In this document: piece after piece, positions 32,775-40,648 of the stretch
Numbering within the stretch: position 1 is the first letter of the stretch
How the letters are laid out: each line of letters opens with the position of its first letter
From: Streptomyces formicae
Lineage (GTDB): Bacteria > Actinomycetota > Actinomycetes > Streptomycetales > Streptomycetaceae
NCBI RefSeq assembly: GCF_022647665.1
Contig: NZ_CP071872.1
Location: 62,001-126,000, forward strand
Direction of reading: 5' to 3'
Length of the DNA stretch: 64,000 bases
Translations under genes and position numbers: made by a program
Notes under the pieces: generated by a model
The model's input: the letters and a program-made list of their open reading frames with translations, nothing else
Told to the model about the DNA's origin: nothing
Database searches by the model: none

Positions 32775-32864
32775 GCCGCCATTCTCTCGCACATGTGCTT
32801 TCCCACAGGGTGTGCCCCCGTACGCGGGTGATCCACCCTCGTACGGGGGCCTCATTCGCACAGC

Positions 32865-35729
32865 TCAGGCCGGATCGCGGCGGGCCAGCGCCCCGCGGGA
32901 GCGGGTGACCAGGGCCGCGAGGAGGGCCGCGCCCACCGGGACCGCGACCAGCAGGGCGGCCAGGGTCTCCCAGGGGACGACGACCGGGATATGTGGCGGG
33001 CTGAGGGCCCCGCCCCAGCCCTCGTCCAGGGCCTTCTCGTACCACTTCAGCTGCTGGCGCTCCTGGGTCAGCCGCAGCCCGACCGCGGGCAGCACACCCG
33101 CGGCGGAGCCCAGCACCACACCCATCGCGGCCACCACACCGCACTGGAAACCGCTCAGTGTGCGCCGCACCCGCGGCGGGGCGCCCACGGCGGCCAGCGT
33201 CTTCAGGTCCGCCTCGGCGTCGGCCTGGGCCAGCCCGGTGGCGATACCGGCCGCGCCGACCGTGATCAGCCCCGCGAAGACGGTCAGCGCCAGCAGCACG
33301 ATGTTGTTCTCGCTGGTGTAGCCCTCCTCGATGTGGAGCATCGCGTCCGCGCCGGAGCTGTTGAGCTCGGCGTCGAGCTTCTGCCGCTGCTCGGTGGTCG
33401 GCGCCTGGTCCGTCATGAAGTACGCGCCGTACGGGACGGTGGTGAGGTCGGCGGACTTGGCCGCCGCCGGGGGCACGATCATGGAGACGCCGTAGGACGC
33501 CACGCTTTCGGGAGCCTGGTGGGCGGGGAACGTCTTGACCGTGCCCGGCGCCGGCTTGCCCTGCTCCGTGGCCTTGTCGGCCGCCTTCGTGTCCGTGACC
33601 AGCCGGATACCGATCGTGCCGTTCCGGTCGACGTTGCGCTTGTCGAACGAGACGGTCCTGCCGTCCGCCAGGGCCCGCACGGCCGCGGGGTCGTCGATGG
33701 CGAGGGCCTTCAGCAGCTTCGCGTCACCGACGAGCACCCCGAAGTCGGCATAGATGCCGCCGTTGCCCTGCCGGCAGCGCCAGTCCTTGGCCAGGGCCCG
33801 GCGCTGGGCCACGGAGAACTTCTCCGCGGGGTCCTTCCCACCGGGCAGGGCGACCCATAGCGGGCACTCGTTCTGCTTCGGCACGACGACCTCGTAGCGG
33901 CCGCAGTCCTCGCTGCCGCTGTAGGCCATCGTGCACTGCTTCTTTCCGACGGTGATCCGGTCCACATCGGCCCGCAGGTCGACTGGCAGATACCGCTGCA
34001 CGGCGGCCCTGGCCTGGGCGACGTCGCGGCCGCCGGGCGCGTCCACGACCAGGGACACCCCGCCGCGCGGCAGCTGTGCCTCGTACTCGGCCGCGCCCTG
34101 AGCGTCGCTGCTCGCCGTGTACGTGGCCACGGCGACGGTTCCCGCGACCGCAGCCAGCACCGCGGCGACCGCGGGCGCCGTGCGGCCCCGGTTGCGTACG
34201 GCGTCGCGGAGCGCGAGCCGGGGCGAGAGCGGCAGCCAGCGGCCGGTCCGCCCGAAGAGGCCCACCAGTGCGGGCGTCAGGGCGACCACGCCCAGCTCCG
34301 CGATGGCACTGCCGCCCGCGACGATGATGAACTGGTCCGAGTACAGGGATCCGTACAGGGCGATCGCCGCACCGAGCGCCACCGCGATCAGGCCGATCAC
34401 CGGGAGCACCCGGCTGCTGCGGCGCACGCCCCGGCGGCCCGTGAGCGAGGCCAGGACGGTCTGCCGTGAGGCGGTGACGGCCGGGACGATGGCGGCCAGC
34501 AGGCCGGTGATCACGGCCAGCAGCCCGATGCCGAGCAGCTCGAGCGGCCGGATGTCGAAGCTGCCGAAGCGTGCGCCGATGTACTCCTCGAGCAGCGGAC
34601 GCAGCGCGAAGGTCAGGACGAGTCCGAGGACCGTGCCCACGACGGCGGCCACGAAGCCGATCACCAGGCCGCCCGCCAGGACGATGGCGCGGATGTGCCG
34701 GCGGTCGCCGCCGTTGGCGCCGACGAGCCCGAGCTGGCGGCGCGAGCGCCGGGCGCCCACGGCGAACGCGGGCCCGGCCAGCAGGCAGATCTCCAGCATG
34801 GCGAGACCGACGACGGTGCCGACCGCCGCGAGTGCCGCCGCCTTGGCGCCGGTGCTCTCCTCGTATCCGCCACCCCAGTTCTCCGACTGGTACAGCGGCA
34901 CATCAGCATCGGCGGGCGGGTCGAGCTGAACGGCCCGCGAAACGACCTTCACGCCCTTGGCGTTGGCCTGCTGGACCATGTTCCACGTGAAACCGCCGGA
35001 AACGCTCACCAGATAGCTGGTGCTCTTGCCGGTCCCCGGCAGGTCATCGGCGGCCAGCGCCTTGTCGAGCGGGTCGAGCAGCGCTCCCGGCACGGCGTTG
35101 ACCTGGTCGGATGTGAGCGCATCGGGCAGCTCGTACGAGCCCACGACGGTGTACTCACGGTCCAGGCCGCGCGCCGCGACGGTGGAGCCCACGGTCAGCC
35201 CGCTGGACTCCAGGAAGTGGGTCGTCGCCGCGACCTCGTCCGCGCCCTTGGGGAACCGGCCGCTGATGAGCGTCATGATGCCCGCGGCCATCGGGTCGGT
35301 GGAGCGCAGCTCACGGATCTCGGTGTTCAGCAGTCCGTGTGCGGTGCGCAACTTCGCGGAACCCGTCGAGTCCGTCAGCGACTTCGTGCCCGACGGAAGA
35401 GCCTTGCCGAGGTCCGTGGCGCCGTCGGGCCACGGCTCGTCCTCCTTGAGGTCCGTCGCCGGCGCGTAGTTGGTGCCGTCCGGGGACTGAAGGAGCGGGG
35501 TGCCGCCCATGTGCGGGTCGGACAACTGGGCATCGGCCGCGCCGAGCGTGCGCTCCAGCGACTGCTCGGTGGAGAGTTCGGCGCTGCGCACGGTCAGATC
35601 GGCGGCGCTCACACCGAGGATCGGCAGGGCGATCATCGCCAGGACCAGGAAGCTGCGGCCCTTGGAGCGCCAGGCGTCGCGGCGGGCGATCCGTATCGCG
35701 GCCCGCCAGGAGTGGTACCAGGTCGTCAC
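32865..35729 (-). CDS. ABC transporter permease (FtsX/MacB type, duplicated)
   Basis: A 954-residue integral membrane permease. An N-terminal helix (SFLVLAMIALPILGVSAADL) is followed by a large extracytoplasmic domain, a cluster of helices around residues 300-520 with the FtsX signature (RRSRRQLGLVGANGGDRRHIRAIVLAGGL), a second large extracytoplasmic domain, and a C-terminal helix cluster (AQADAEADLKTLAAVGAPPRVRRTLSG). It probably exports peptides, lipids or drugs, or transduces envelope signals. The start overlaps the ATPase stop (ATGA). A parS-like 14-mer lies inside the gene at 34980-34993. Confidence 0.92.
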   Translation of the reverse strand: MTTWYHSWRAAIRIARRDAWRSKGRSFLVLAMIALPILGVSAADLTVRSAELSTEQSLERTLGAADAQLSDPHMGGTPLLQSPDGTNYAPATDLKEDEPWPDGATDLGKALPSGTKSLTDSTGSAKLRTAHGLLNTEIRELRSTDPMAAGIMTLISGRFPKGADEVAATTHFLESSGLTVGSTVAARGLDREYTVVGSYELPDALTSDQVNAVPGALLDPLDKALAADDLPGTGKSTSYLVSVSGGFTWNMVQQANAKGVKVVSRAVQLDPPADADVPLYQSENWGGGYEESTGAKAAALAAVGTVVGLAMLEICLLAGPAFAVGARRSRRQLGLVGANGGDRRHIRAIVLAGGLVIGFVAAVVGTVLGLVLTFALRPLLEEYIGARFGSFDIRPLELLGIGLLAVITGLLAAIVPAVTASRQTVLASLTGRRGVRRSSRVLPVIGLIAVALGAAIALYGSLYSDQFIIVAGGSAIAELGVVALTPALVGLFGRTGRWLPLSPRLALRDAVRNRGRTAPAVAAVLAAVAGTVAVATYTASSDAQGAAEYEAQLPRGGVSLVVDAPGGRDVAQARAAVQRYLPVDLRADVDRITVGKKQCTMAYSGSEDCGRYEVVVPKQNECPLWVALPGGKDPAEKFSVAQRRALAKDWRCRQGNGGIYADFGVLVGDAKLLKALAIDDPAAVRALADGRTVSFDKRNVDRNGTIGIRLVTDTKAADKATEQGKPAPGTVKTFPAHQAPESVASYGVSMIVPPAAAKSADLTTVPYGAYFMTDQAPTTEQRQKLDAELNSSGADAMLHIEEGYTSENNIVLLALTVFAGLITVGAAGIATGLAQADAEADLKTLAAVGAPPRVRRTLSGFQCGVVAAMGVVLGSAAGVLPAVGLRLTQERQQLKWYEKALDEGWGGALSPPHIPVVVPWETLAALLVAVPVGAALLAALVTRSRGALARRDPA
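34980..34993. other. parS-like site inside the ABC permease gene
   Basis: GTTCCACGTGAAAC has one mismatch to the parS core and is the reverse complement of the variant at 6962-6975. It is located within coding sequence. Confidence 0.7.
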
Positions 35730-36484
35730 CGCTCGGCCGCCTGCCCGGTCAGCAGGGAGTCCGCCTCGCTGCGGAAGGTCTGGTCGACGACCGCGCCGTC
35801 CCGCAGGAAGACGACCCGGTCGGCCCAGGCCGCGAAGCGCGGCTCATGCGTGACCAGGATGCCCGCCGCGCCCGCGTCGCAGCGGGCGCGCAGCAGGGCG
35901 AGTACGGACTCGCCGGTCTCGGAGTCCAGGGCGCCGGTCGGCTCGTCCGCGAGGACCAGACGGCGCTCGCCGACGAGGGCGCGGGCGATCGCCACGCGCT
36001 GCTGCTGGCCGCCGGACATCTCGTCGGGGAAGCGGTCGGCGAGATGGCTCAGCTCCATCTCCTCCAGTGCGGCAAGGGCCTCGGTGCGGGCCTTGCGGGC
36101 GGAGGTGCCGTCGAGTTCGCGGGGCAGGGCGATGTTCTCGGCGGCCGTGAGCGCCGGGATGAGGTTGTAGTCCTGGAAGACGTAGCCGATGCTGCGGCGG
36201 CGCAGGGCGGCGAGTGTCTTGCGGTCGGCGGTGGTGATGTCGGTGGTCTCGACGATGACCTGGCCGGAGCTCGGGGTGTCGAGGCCGCCGGCGATGGTGA
36301 GCAGCGTGGACTTGCCGGAGCCGGACGGGCCCATGACGGCGACGAGTTCACCGGGGAACACATCGAGGTCGACACCGCGCAGGGCGTGCACTTCGGTGGC
36401 GCCGCTGCCGTGGACACGGGTCAGGTTGCGTAGTTGCAGCACGGGTCGCTGTGAACGGTGTTGCTGCTGGGACTGGTCGGACAT
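35726..36484 (-). CDS. ABC transporter ATP-binding protein (MacB/LolD type)
   Basis: A 252-residue ATPase. Walker A GPSGSGKSTLL (about 52-62), signature MSGGQQQRVAIARAL, Walker B RLVLADEPTGALD and the switch His in ILVTHEPRFAAW are all intact. It pairs with the downstream FtsX-type permease, with overlapping start/stop. The ATG at 36484 is preceded by GGAGGG-type bases in the leader. The PadR gene lies upstream on the same strand. Confidence 0.95.
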   Translation of the reverse strand: MSDQSQQQHRSQRPVLQLRNLTRVHGSGATEVHALRGVDLDVFPGELVAVMGPSGSGKSTLLTIAGGLDTPSSGQVIVETTDITTADRKTLAALRRRSIGYVFQDYNLIPALTAAENIALPRELDGTSARKARTEALAALEEMELSHLADRFPDEMSGGQQQRVAIARALVGERRLVLADEPTGALDSETGESVLALLRARCDAGAAGILVTHEPRFAAWADRVVFLRDGAVVDQTFRSEADSLLTGQAAER

Positions 36485-36501
36485 GGAGGGTCCCCCTTGG
36501 A

Positions 36502-36520
36502 CGTACGCGTATGGCGTACG
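36502..36520. promoter_or_regulatory. Inverted repeat CGTACGC-N5-GCGTACG before the ABC operon
   Basis: Perfect 7-bp arms, 18 bases upstream of the ATPase ATG. May be an operator or a leader hairpin. Confidence 0.4.
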
Positions 36521-36535
36521 CGAGCGGATGTGGAG

Positions 36536-36627
36536 CCGAACGGACGTGGTGCGCGTGACCGGACGGACGTCGTGCAGTGACCGAACGGATGCGGTGCGCG
36601 TGAGACCGAACGGAGTGGTGCGTGCGA
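36536..36627. repeat. Four imperfect 22-25-bp direct repeats in the PadR/ABC gap
   Basis: Units start CCGAACGGACGTGGTGCG (36536), CCGGACGGACGTCGTGCA (36559), CCGAACGGATGCGGTGCG (36581) and CCGAACGGAGTGGTGCGT (36606). They are contiguous and fill most of the 172-bp gap. Repeated binding sites or slippage repeats are both possible. Confidence 0.7.
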
Positions 36628-36656
36628 GGGCGGGCGGGGCGGGAGAGAGCCGGAGC

Positions 36657-37277
36657 TCAGCCCAGCCGCCCCCGGTGGTCGGTCACGGACCGCGGAGCAC
36701 GGGCGGGTGGGGGTGCGGGCTCCGGGCCCCGGGTCGCCGTCGTGGAGAGCCGGATGAGCCGGGCCTCGCAGTGGTCGAGCCAGCGGGCCTCCGCCTCGGT
36801 CTGGAAGATGAGCTGTTCCAGCACGAGCAGCCAGGCGATGTCGTCCCGGTCGGCGGGGGCGGATTCGACGGCCAGGGCCTGGGCCTTGAGCCGCGTGTAG
36901 TCCTGCATCGCCCTGACGGTGTGCCGCCGCTGGGACTGGATCACCTCGCGGATGTCGACCGTCGGCGCGCCGACCGCCATGGCGAGCTTGATGGCCAGCT
37001 CGTCACGGGCCGGGCTGGTCCGGTCGACGGGCCGCTCGTACCAGGACCTCAGCTCACCGTGCCCGGCGTCCGTGATGGCGTAGAGCGCGTGCCCGGCTTC
37101 GTCCTCCCCGTCCTGCACGACCATGCCGTCGCGCTCCAGCCGGCTGAGGGTCGTGTAGACCTGACCGACGTTGAGCGGCCAGGTGGCTCCCGTGCGGGAC
37201 TCGAACTCCGTGCGGAGCTGGGAGCCGTAGCGGGGCCCGCGTTCGAGGAGGGCGAGAAGCCCGTGGCGGATCGACAT
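36657..37277 (-). CDS. PadR-family transcriptional regulator
   Basis: A 206-residue regulator. The winged helix reads SIRHGLLALLERGPRYGSQLRTEFESRTGATWPLNVGQVYTTLSRLERDGMV. A C-terminal helical dimerisation region follows (RDELAIKLAMAVG ... LLVLEQLIFQTEAEARWLDHCEARL). The ATG at 37277 is chosen because the conserved fold starts at once. It lies upstream of the ABC ATPase on the same strand and likely represses the exporter and itself; an AT-rich palindrome overlaps its start codon. Confidence 0.9.
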   Translation of the reverse strand: MSIRHGLLALLERGPRYGSQLRTEFESRTGATWPLNVGQVYTTLSRLERDGMVVQDGEDEAGHALYAITDAGHGELRSWYERPVDRTSPARDELAIKLAMAVGAPTVDIREVIQSQRRHTVRAMQDYTRLKAQALAVESAPADRDDIAWLLVLEQLIFQTEAEARWLDHCEARLIRLSTTATRGPEPAPPPARAPRSVTDHRGRLG

Positions 37278-37286
37278 ACTCAGTAT
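37276..37286. promoter_or_regulatory. PadR-type palindrome ATACT-C-AGTAT
   Basis: A perfect 5-bp inverted repeat overlapping the PadR ATG, followed by GTATACCGGGTATGCC. It is AT-rich in a GC-rich setting, as are typical PadR operators. Probably the autoregulatory site. Confidence 0.5.
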
Positions 37287-37420
37287 GTATACCGGGTATG
37301 CCGCCGTGGACAACCGACTTGAGACGGACCTCGCGGCTAGGGCCTACGGGGGACGCGGGGGCCCGGCGGGCACTCAGGAAGGAGTCGGCAGCGCCCCGTG
37401 GGCATTGCGTGGGCGCTCAG

Positions 37421-37464
37421 CAGGCGCTGTGTGAGCACTCGACAGGCGCTGCGTGGGCGCTCAT
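37421..37464. repeat. Direct repeat CAGGCGCTGYGTGRGCRCTC
   Basis: Two 22-bp near-copies at 37421-37442 and 37443-37464, with a shorter third at about 37405. They overlap the stop codon of the surface-protein gene. Confidence 0.5.
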
Positions 37465-38432
37465 CGGCGGCGCAGCCGCAGGCCCATGTAGCCGAGGCCC
37501 AGGCCCATCAGCGCGCATCCGGCGCCGAGCGTCATGACCGGGATCTGCCGCTCCATGGGCCCGGAGGCGGCGGGCGGAGCCGCCTTGCCCTCGTTGGCCG
37601 GTTCGACGGCGGGGGACGCGGACGCCTCCCGCTCCCTCTCGCGGTGCCGCTCCCGCAACTCCTCCTCGGCCTTCTCACGGGCACGCGCGCTGGCGCGGGC
37701 CCGGTCGCGTTCGAGCTCGCGCTGACGCAGCAGGTCGCTTTCGCGGGCACGCTCGGGGTCGAGGTCCTGCGGGAGTGCGGGCGGCGTGGTCACGGCGGGG
37801 AAGGGCGGGGCGGTACGGCCCGGGCGTTCGAGGCCCTCGCCGGCCAGGCGCCCTGCCAGCGAGGGTGAGGGCAGCACGGGGGAGGGCGTGACCTTGGCGG
37901 GGCGTTGGGGGCGGGCGCCGGTCTCCCGGCCCGGGTGCTGTCCCGGCTTCCAGCCGGTGCCCGGCCGGATCCCCTTGCCGGGCCGTGGTGACTGCGCCGG
38001 TTCCCGCACTTCGGGTGCGTTCGACGGCTTGTGGGGAGCGGTCTTCCGGGGCGCCGGCTTCGCGGGCGCCGGCCCACCCGGCGCCGGTTTCTCGGAGGCG
38101 CTGGGCTGGACGGGTACTGGCGTGGGCACCGCGGCGGCCCGGCGGCTCTGCGCCTCCGAGAAACCGGCGTCCTCCTGCCGGCCGTCCGCCTCCTGAAGGA
38201 CCTGCTGCCGGCCGTCCTCCTGCCGGTCCCACCAATCCGGGTACCGCTCACCGCTCCGGCCGTCGTCGGGATACCCCCGGAACGTTTCTGCAGAGCTCAA
38301 GGCGTCCTCCCCGGCCCCCGCCCCGGGCTCCTCGCCGTACGCCCCGGCGACGGGCACGGCCAGCGCCAAGGCCGAAAGGGCCGCGAAGGCCGCGAGGGTC
38401 GTCATGCATTGCGTGCCGAGCTTCGGAGCCAC
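37461..38432 (-). CDS. Secreted, membrane-anchored low-complexity protein
   Basis: A 323-residue protein of unknown function. An N-terminal signal peptide (TLAAFAALSALALAVPVAGAYG) is followed by a Pro/Ala/Lys/Arg-rich stalk (about 90-200), a highly charged helical region rich in Arg and Glu (about 215-275, RARESDLLRQRELERDRAR), and a C-terminal helix PVMTLGAGCALMGLGLGYMGLRLRRR. There is no LPXTG. GTG 38432 has GGAGGGGG about 7 bases upstream. The layout suggests a wall-spanning surface protein. It is near the Ser/Thr kinase operon but on its own promoter. Confidence 0.75.
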   Translation of the reverse strand: MAPKLGTQCMTTLAAFAALSALALAVPVAGAYGEEPGAGAGEDALSSAETFRGYPDDGRSGERYPDWWDRQEDGRQQVLQEADGRQEDAGFSEAQSRRAAAVPTPVPVQPSASEKPAPGGPAPAKPAPRKTAPHKPSNAPEVREPAQSPRPGKGIRPGTGWKPGQHPGRETGARPQRPAKVTPSPVLPSPSLAGRLAGEGLERPGRTAPPFPAVTTPPALPQDLDPERARESDLLRQRELERDRARASARAREKAEEELRERHREREREASASPAVEPANEGKAAPPAASGPMERQIPVMTLGAGCALMGLGLGYMGLRLRRR

Positions 38433-38629
38433 GGGGTGACCCCCTCCCGTGCAGAGGCGCCAAGTTGCCGGAATGCAGGAATATCGTACTCAGCGTCACA
38501 TGTGGGAGCAATTCCGGCATCTCATGCGAAGTGTGCCCATGGTGCACTCACGGCATGTCGGGCATCGGCCGCCGTCCTGCCGCCTCGGATCGCCTTACTG
38601 CTCGGCTCGCCTTGGCGCCCAGGCTCGGC

Positions 38630-40318
38630 CTACTGCCCCGGGTCGCCCGTGGCGACGGTCAGCTCGAACGTCTGACTGCCCGGGATGACCGCGGTCCCCT
38701 CGGTCGGGAACTGCTGGATCACCTGGTCCTCGGCGAACTGCGGGTCGTCGACCTTCTTCACGGTGTACTGCCAGCCCGCCGCCTGGAGGCACGACTTGAC
38801 GGAGATCAGGTCCTTGTAGATGAAGCTCGGGGCCTGGACCTTCTTCGGGTCGTCGCTGTCCTCGTACGCGTCCGTGCACTCCTCGGTGTCCATCTTCCGG
38901 TTGCGCTCCGGCGGCTTGTGGCCCGCCACCGCGGACTCGCTCGCCGTCGGGCCGCCGGTGCCGCCGCCATCCGCACCCGGGTCCCCGCCGTCGCCCATGT
39001 TCAGAGCCGCGATCAGACCGCCGACCGCCAGCAGCGCCACCACGATCGAGCCCACGATCACCGGCATGTTCCGGCTGCCACCGCCACCACCGTTGCCGTT
39101 GCCGCCCGCCGGACCGCCGGTGTGGTGGGGTGAGATGGTGTACGGCGTGTGGGCCGGCGCCTGGTTCTGGTACGCCGGGGCCGACGGCGGGGTCTGCTGC
39201 GGATAGCCGTAGCTCGGGGGCGGCGGCGTAGCGGTACCCGGCCCCTGCCCCGGCCCCTGCCCCTGCACCGGACCCGGGACGGGCGTCGGCGCCGGCGGGC
39301 CGTACGGACCCGGCTGGTACGGCTGATGCACGCTCGGCGGCGCCGGAGTCGCCTGGTCCACCGGCGGGAACACCGCCGAACCGACCCCCGCACCGCTGCT
39401 CACCGGGCCACCGGCCACGATCAACGGCGCGCCCGTCTGCCCCGCACCGGCCACGCGCATGCACTCGTCGCGCATCGCAGCGGCGCTCGGGAAACGCTCG
39501 TTCGGGTTCTTCTTCAGGGCCCGCGCGACCAGCGCGTCCATCGCCGGGGTCACCGAGCGGTTGATGGAGGACGGAGCGACCGGCTCCTCCTGCACATGCG
39601 CGTACGCGATCGCCAGCGGCGAGTCCGCGTCGAACGGCAGCCGGCCCGTCAGCAGCTGGAAGAGCATGATGCCGACCGAGTACAGATCGGAGCGCGCGTC
39701 GACCCCGCGCCCCAGCGCCTGCTCCGGCGACAGATACTGCGGCGTACCGACCACCATGCCGGTCTGTGTCATCGACGTGACGCCCGACTGCATGGCCCGC
39801 GCGATACCGAAGTCCATGACCTTGACGACGCCGCGCTTCGTCATCATCACGTTGCCGGGCTTGATGTCCCGGTGGACCAGGCCCATCTCGTGGCTGGTCT
39901 CCAGCGCCGCCAGCACATCGGCGGTCACCTTGAGCGCCTTGTCCGCGGGCATCGCGCCGTACTGCTGGACGTCGGCGTTCAGCACCGAGCCGAGCGGCTT
40001 GCCCTCCACGTACTCCATGACGATGTACGGCATGAGCGAGCCGTCCAGCTCGTCCTCGCCCGTGTCGAAGACCGACACGATGTTGGTGTGGGAGAGCTTG
40101 GCGACGGCCTGCGCCTCGCGGCGGAAGCGCTCACGGAAGGACTGCTCGCGCCCGAGCTCGGTGTGGAGCGTCTTGATGGCGACCTGACGGTCCAGCGCGG
40201 CGTCGTACGCCAGGTATACGGACGCCATGCCGCCTTCGCCCAGCAGGTCGCGCAGCTGATACCGGCCGCCCGCCACCGAACCGCCCGCGTAGCGGCCCTG
40301 CGCCCCGTCCTGGCTCAT
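38630..40318 (-). CDS. Transmembrane Ser/Thr protein kinase with PASTA-like domain
   Basis: A 562-residue Hanks-type kinase. Gly loop LLGEGGMASVYLAYD near residue 25, Lys in VAIKTLH, catalytic loop VHRDIKPGNVMM near 147, DFG in VMDFGIARA, and activation loop with TSMTQTGMVVGTPQYLSPEQ. After the kinase domain come a Pro/Gln-rich linker, one membrane helix (VIVGSIVVALLAVGGLIAAL, about 430-450) and an extracytoplasmic C-terminal part resembling one PASTA unit (YKDLISVKSCLQAAGW ... TEGTAVIPGSQTFELTV). PASTA repeats sense muropeptides or wall precursors. It is divergent from a second kinase at 40649. Confidence 0.93.
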   Translation of the reverse strand: MSQDGAQGRYAGGSVAGGRYQLRDLLGEGGMASVYLAYDAALDRQVAIKTLHTELGREQSFRERFRREAQAVAKLSHTNIVSVFDTGEDELDGSLMPYIVMEYVEGKPLGSVLNADVQQYGAMPADKALKVTADVLAALETSHEMGLVHRDIKPGNVMMTKRGVVKVMDFGIARAMQSGVTSMTQTGMVVGTPQYLSPEQALGRGVDARSDLYSVGIMLFQLLTGRLPFDADSPLAIAYAHVQEEPVAPSSINRSVTPAMDALVARALKKNPNERFPSAAAMRDECMRVAGAGQTGAPLIVAGGPVSSGAGVGSAVFPPVDQATPAPPSVHQPYQPGPYGPPAPTPVPGPVQGQGPGQGPGTATPPPPSYGYPQQTPPSAPAYQNQAPAHTPYTISPHHTGGPAGGNGNGGGGGSRNMPVIVGSIVVALLAVGGLIAALNMGDGGDPGADGGGTGGPTASESAVAGHKPPERNRKMDTEECTDAYEDSDDPKKVQAPSFIYKDLISVKSCLQAAGWQYTVKKVDDPQFAEDQVIQQFPTEGTAVIPGSQTFELTVATGDPGQ

Positions 40319-40648
40319 GTCGTGCTCCCCCTACGCGCGCCTGGAGGCGGCGGTGATCCCGATTTACGGGCCAAGTCTGCCCGAGGGCACGGACACGTCA
40401 AGCCGGGTGCCCGTTCCGTGACCGTACGCACAAGAAGCGTCTCGCAAGCGTTACAGGAACCTCATGGAATTTGCATGGGTGCAGCAGCAGCGGGTTTGAT
40501 GGCCGGTCCATCTCGGACCGGGCCGCCGTGCGGAGCCTGTAGCGTGACGTGGCGAAGCACCAAGACCCGAGCACGAAGCACGAAGCACGATGCACGCACA
40601 TCGCCCGCGCACCGCGCGCGGCGCGGCAAGACACGACGGCGAGGACTG
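40319..40648. promoter_or_regulatory. 330-bp divergent region between the two kinases
   Basis: No supported gene. It presumably holds both promoters. A heptamer array of GCACGAA-type units occupies 40571-40598 (four copies). No clear operator was found. Confidence 0.5.
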
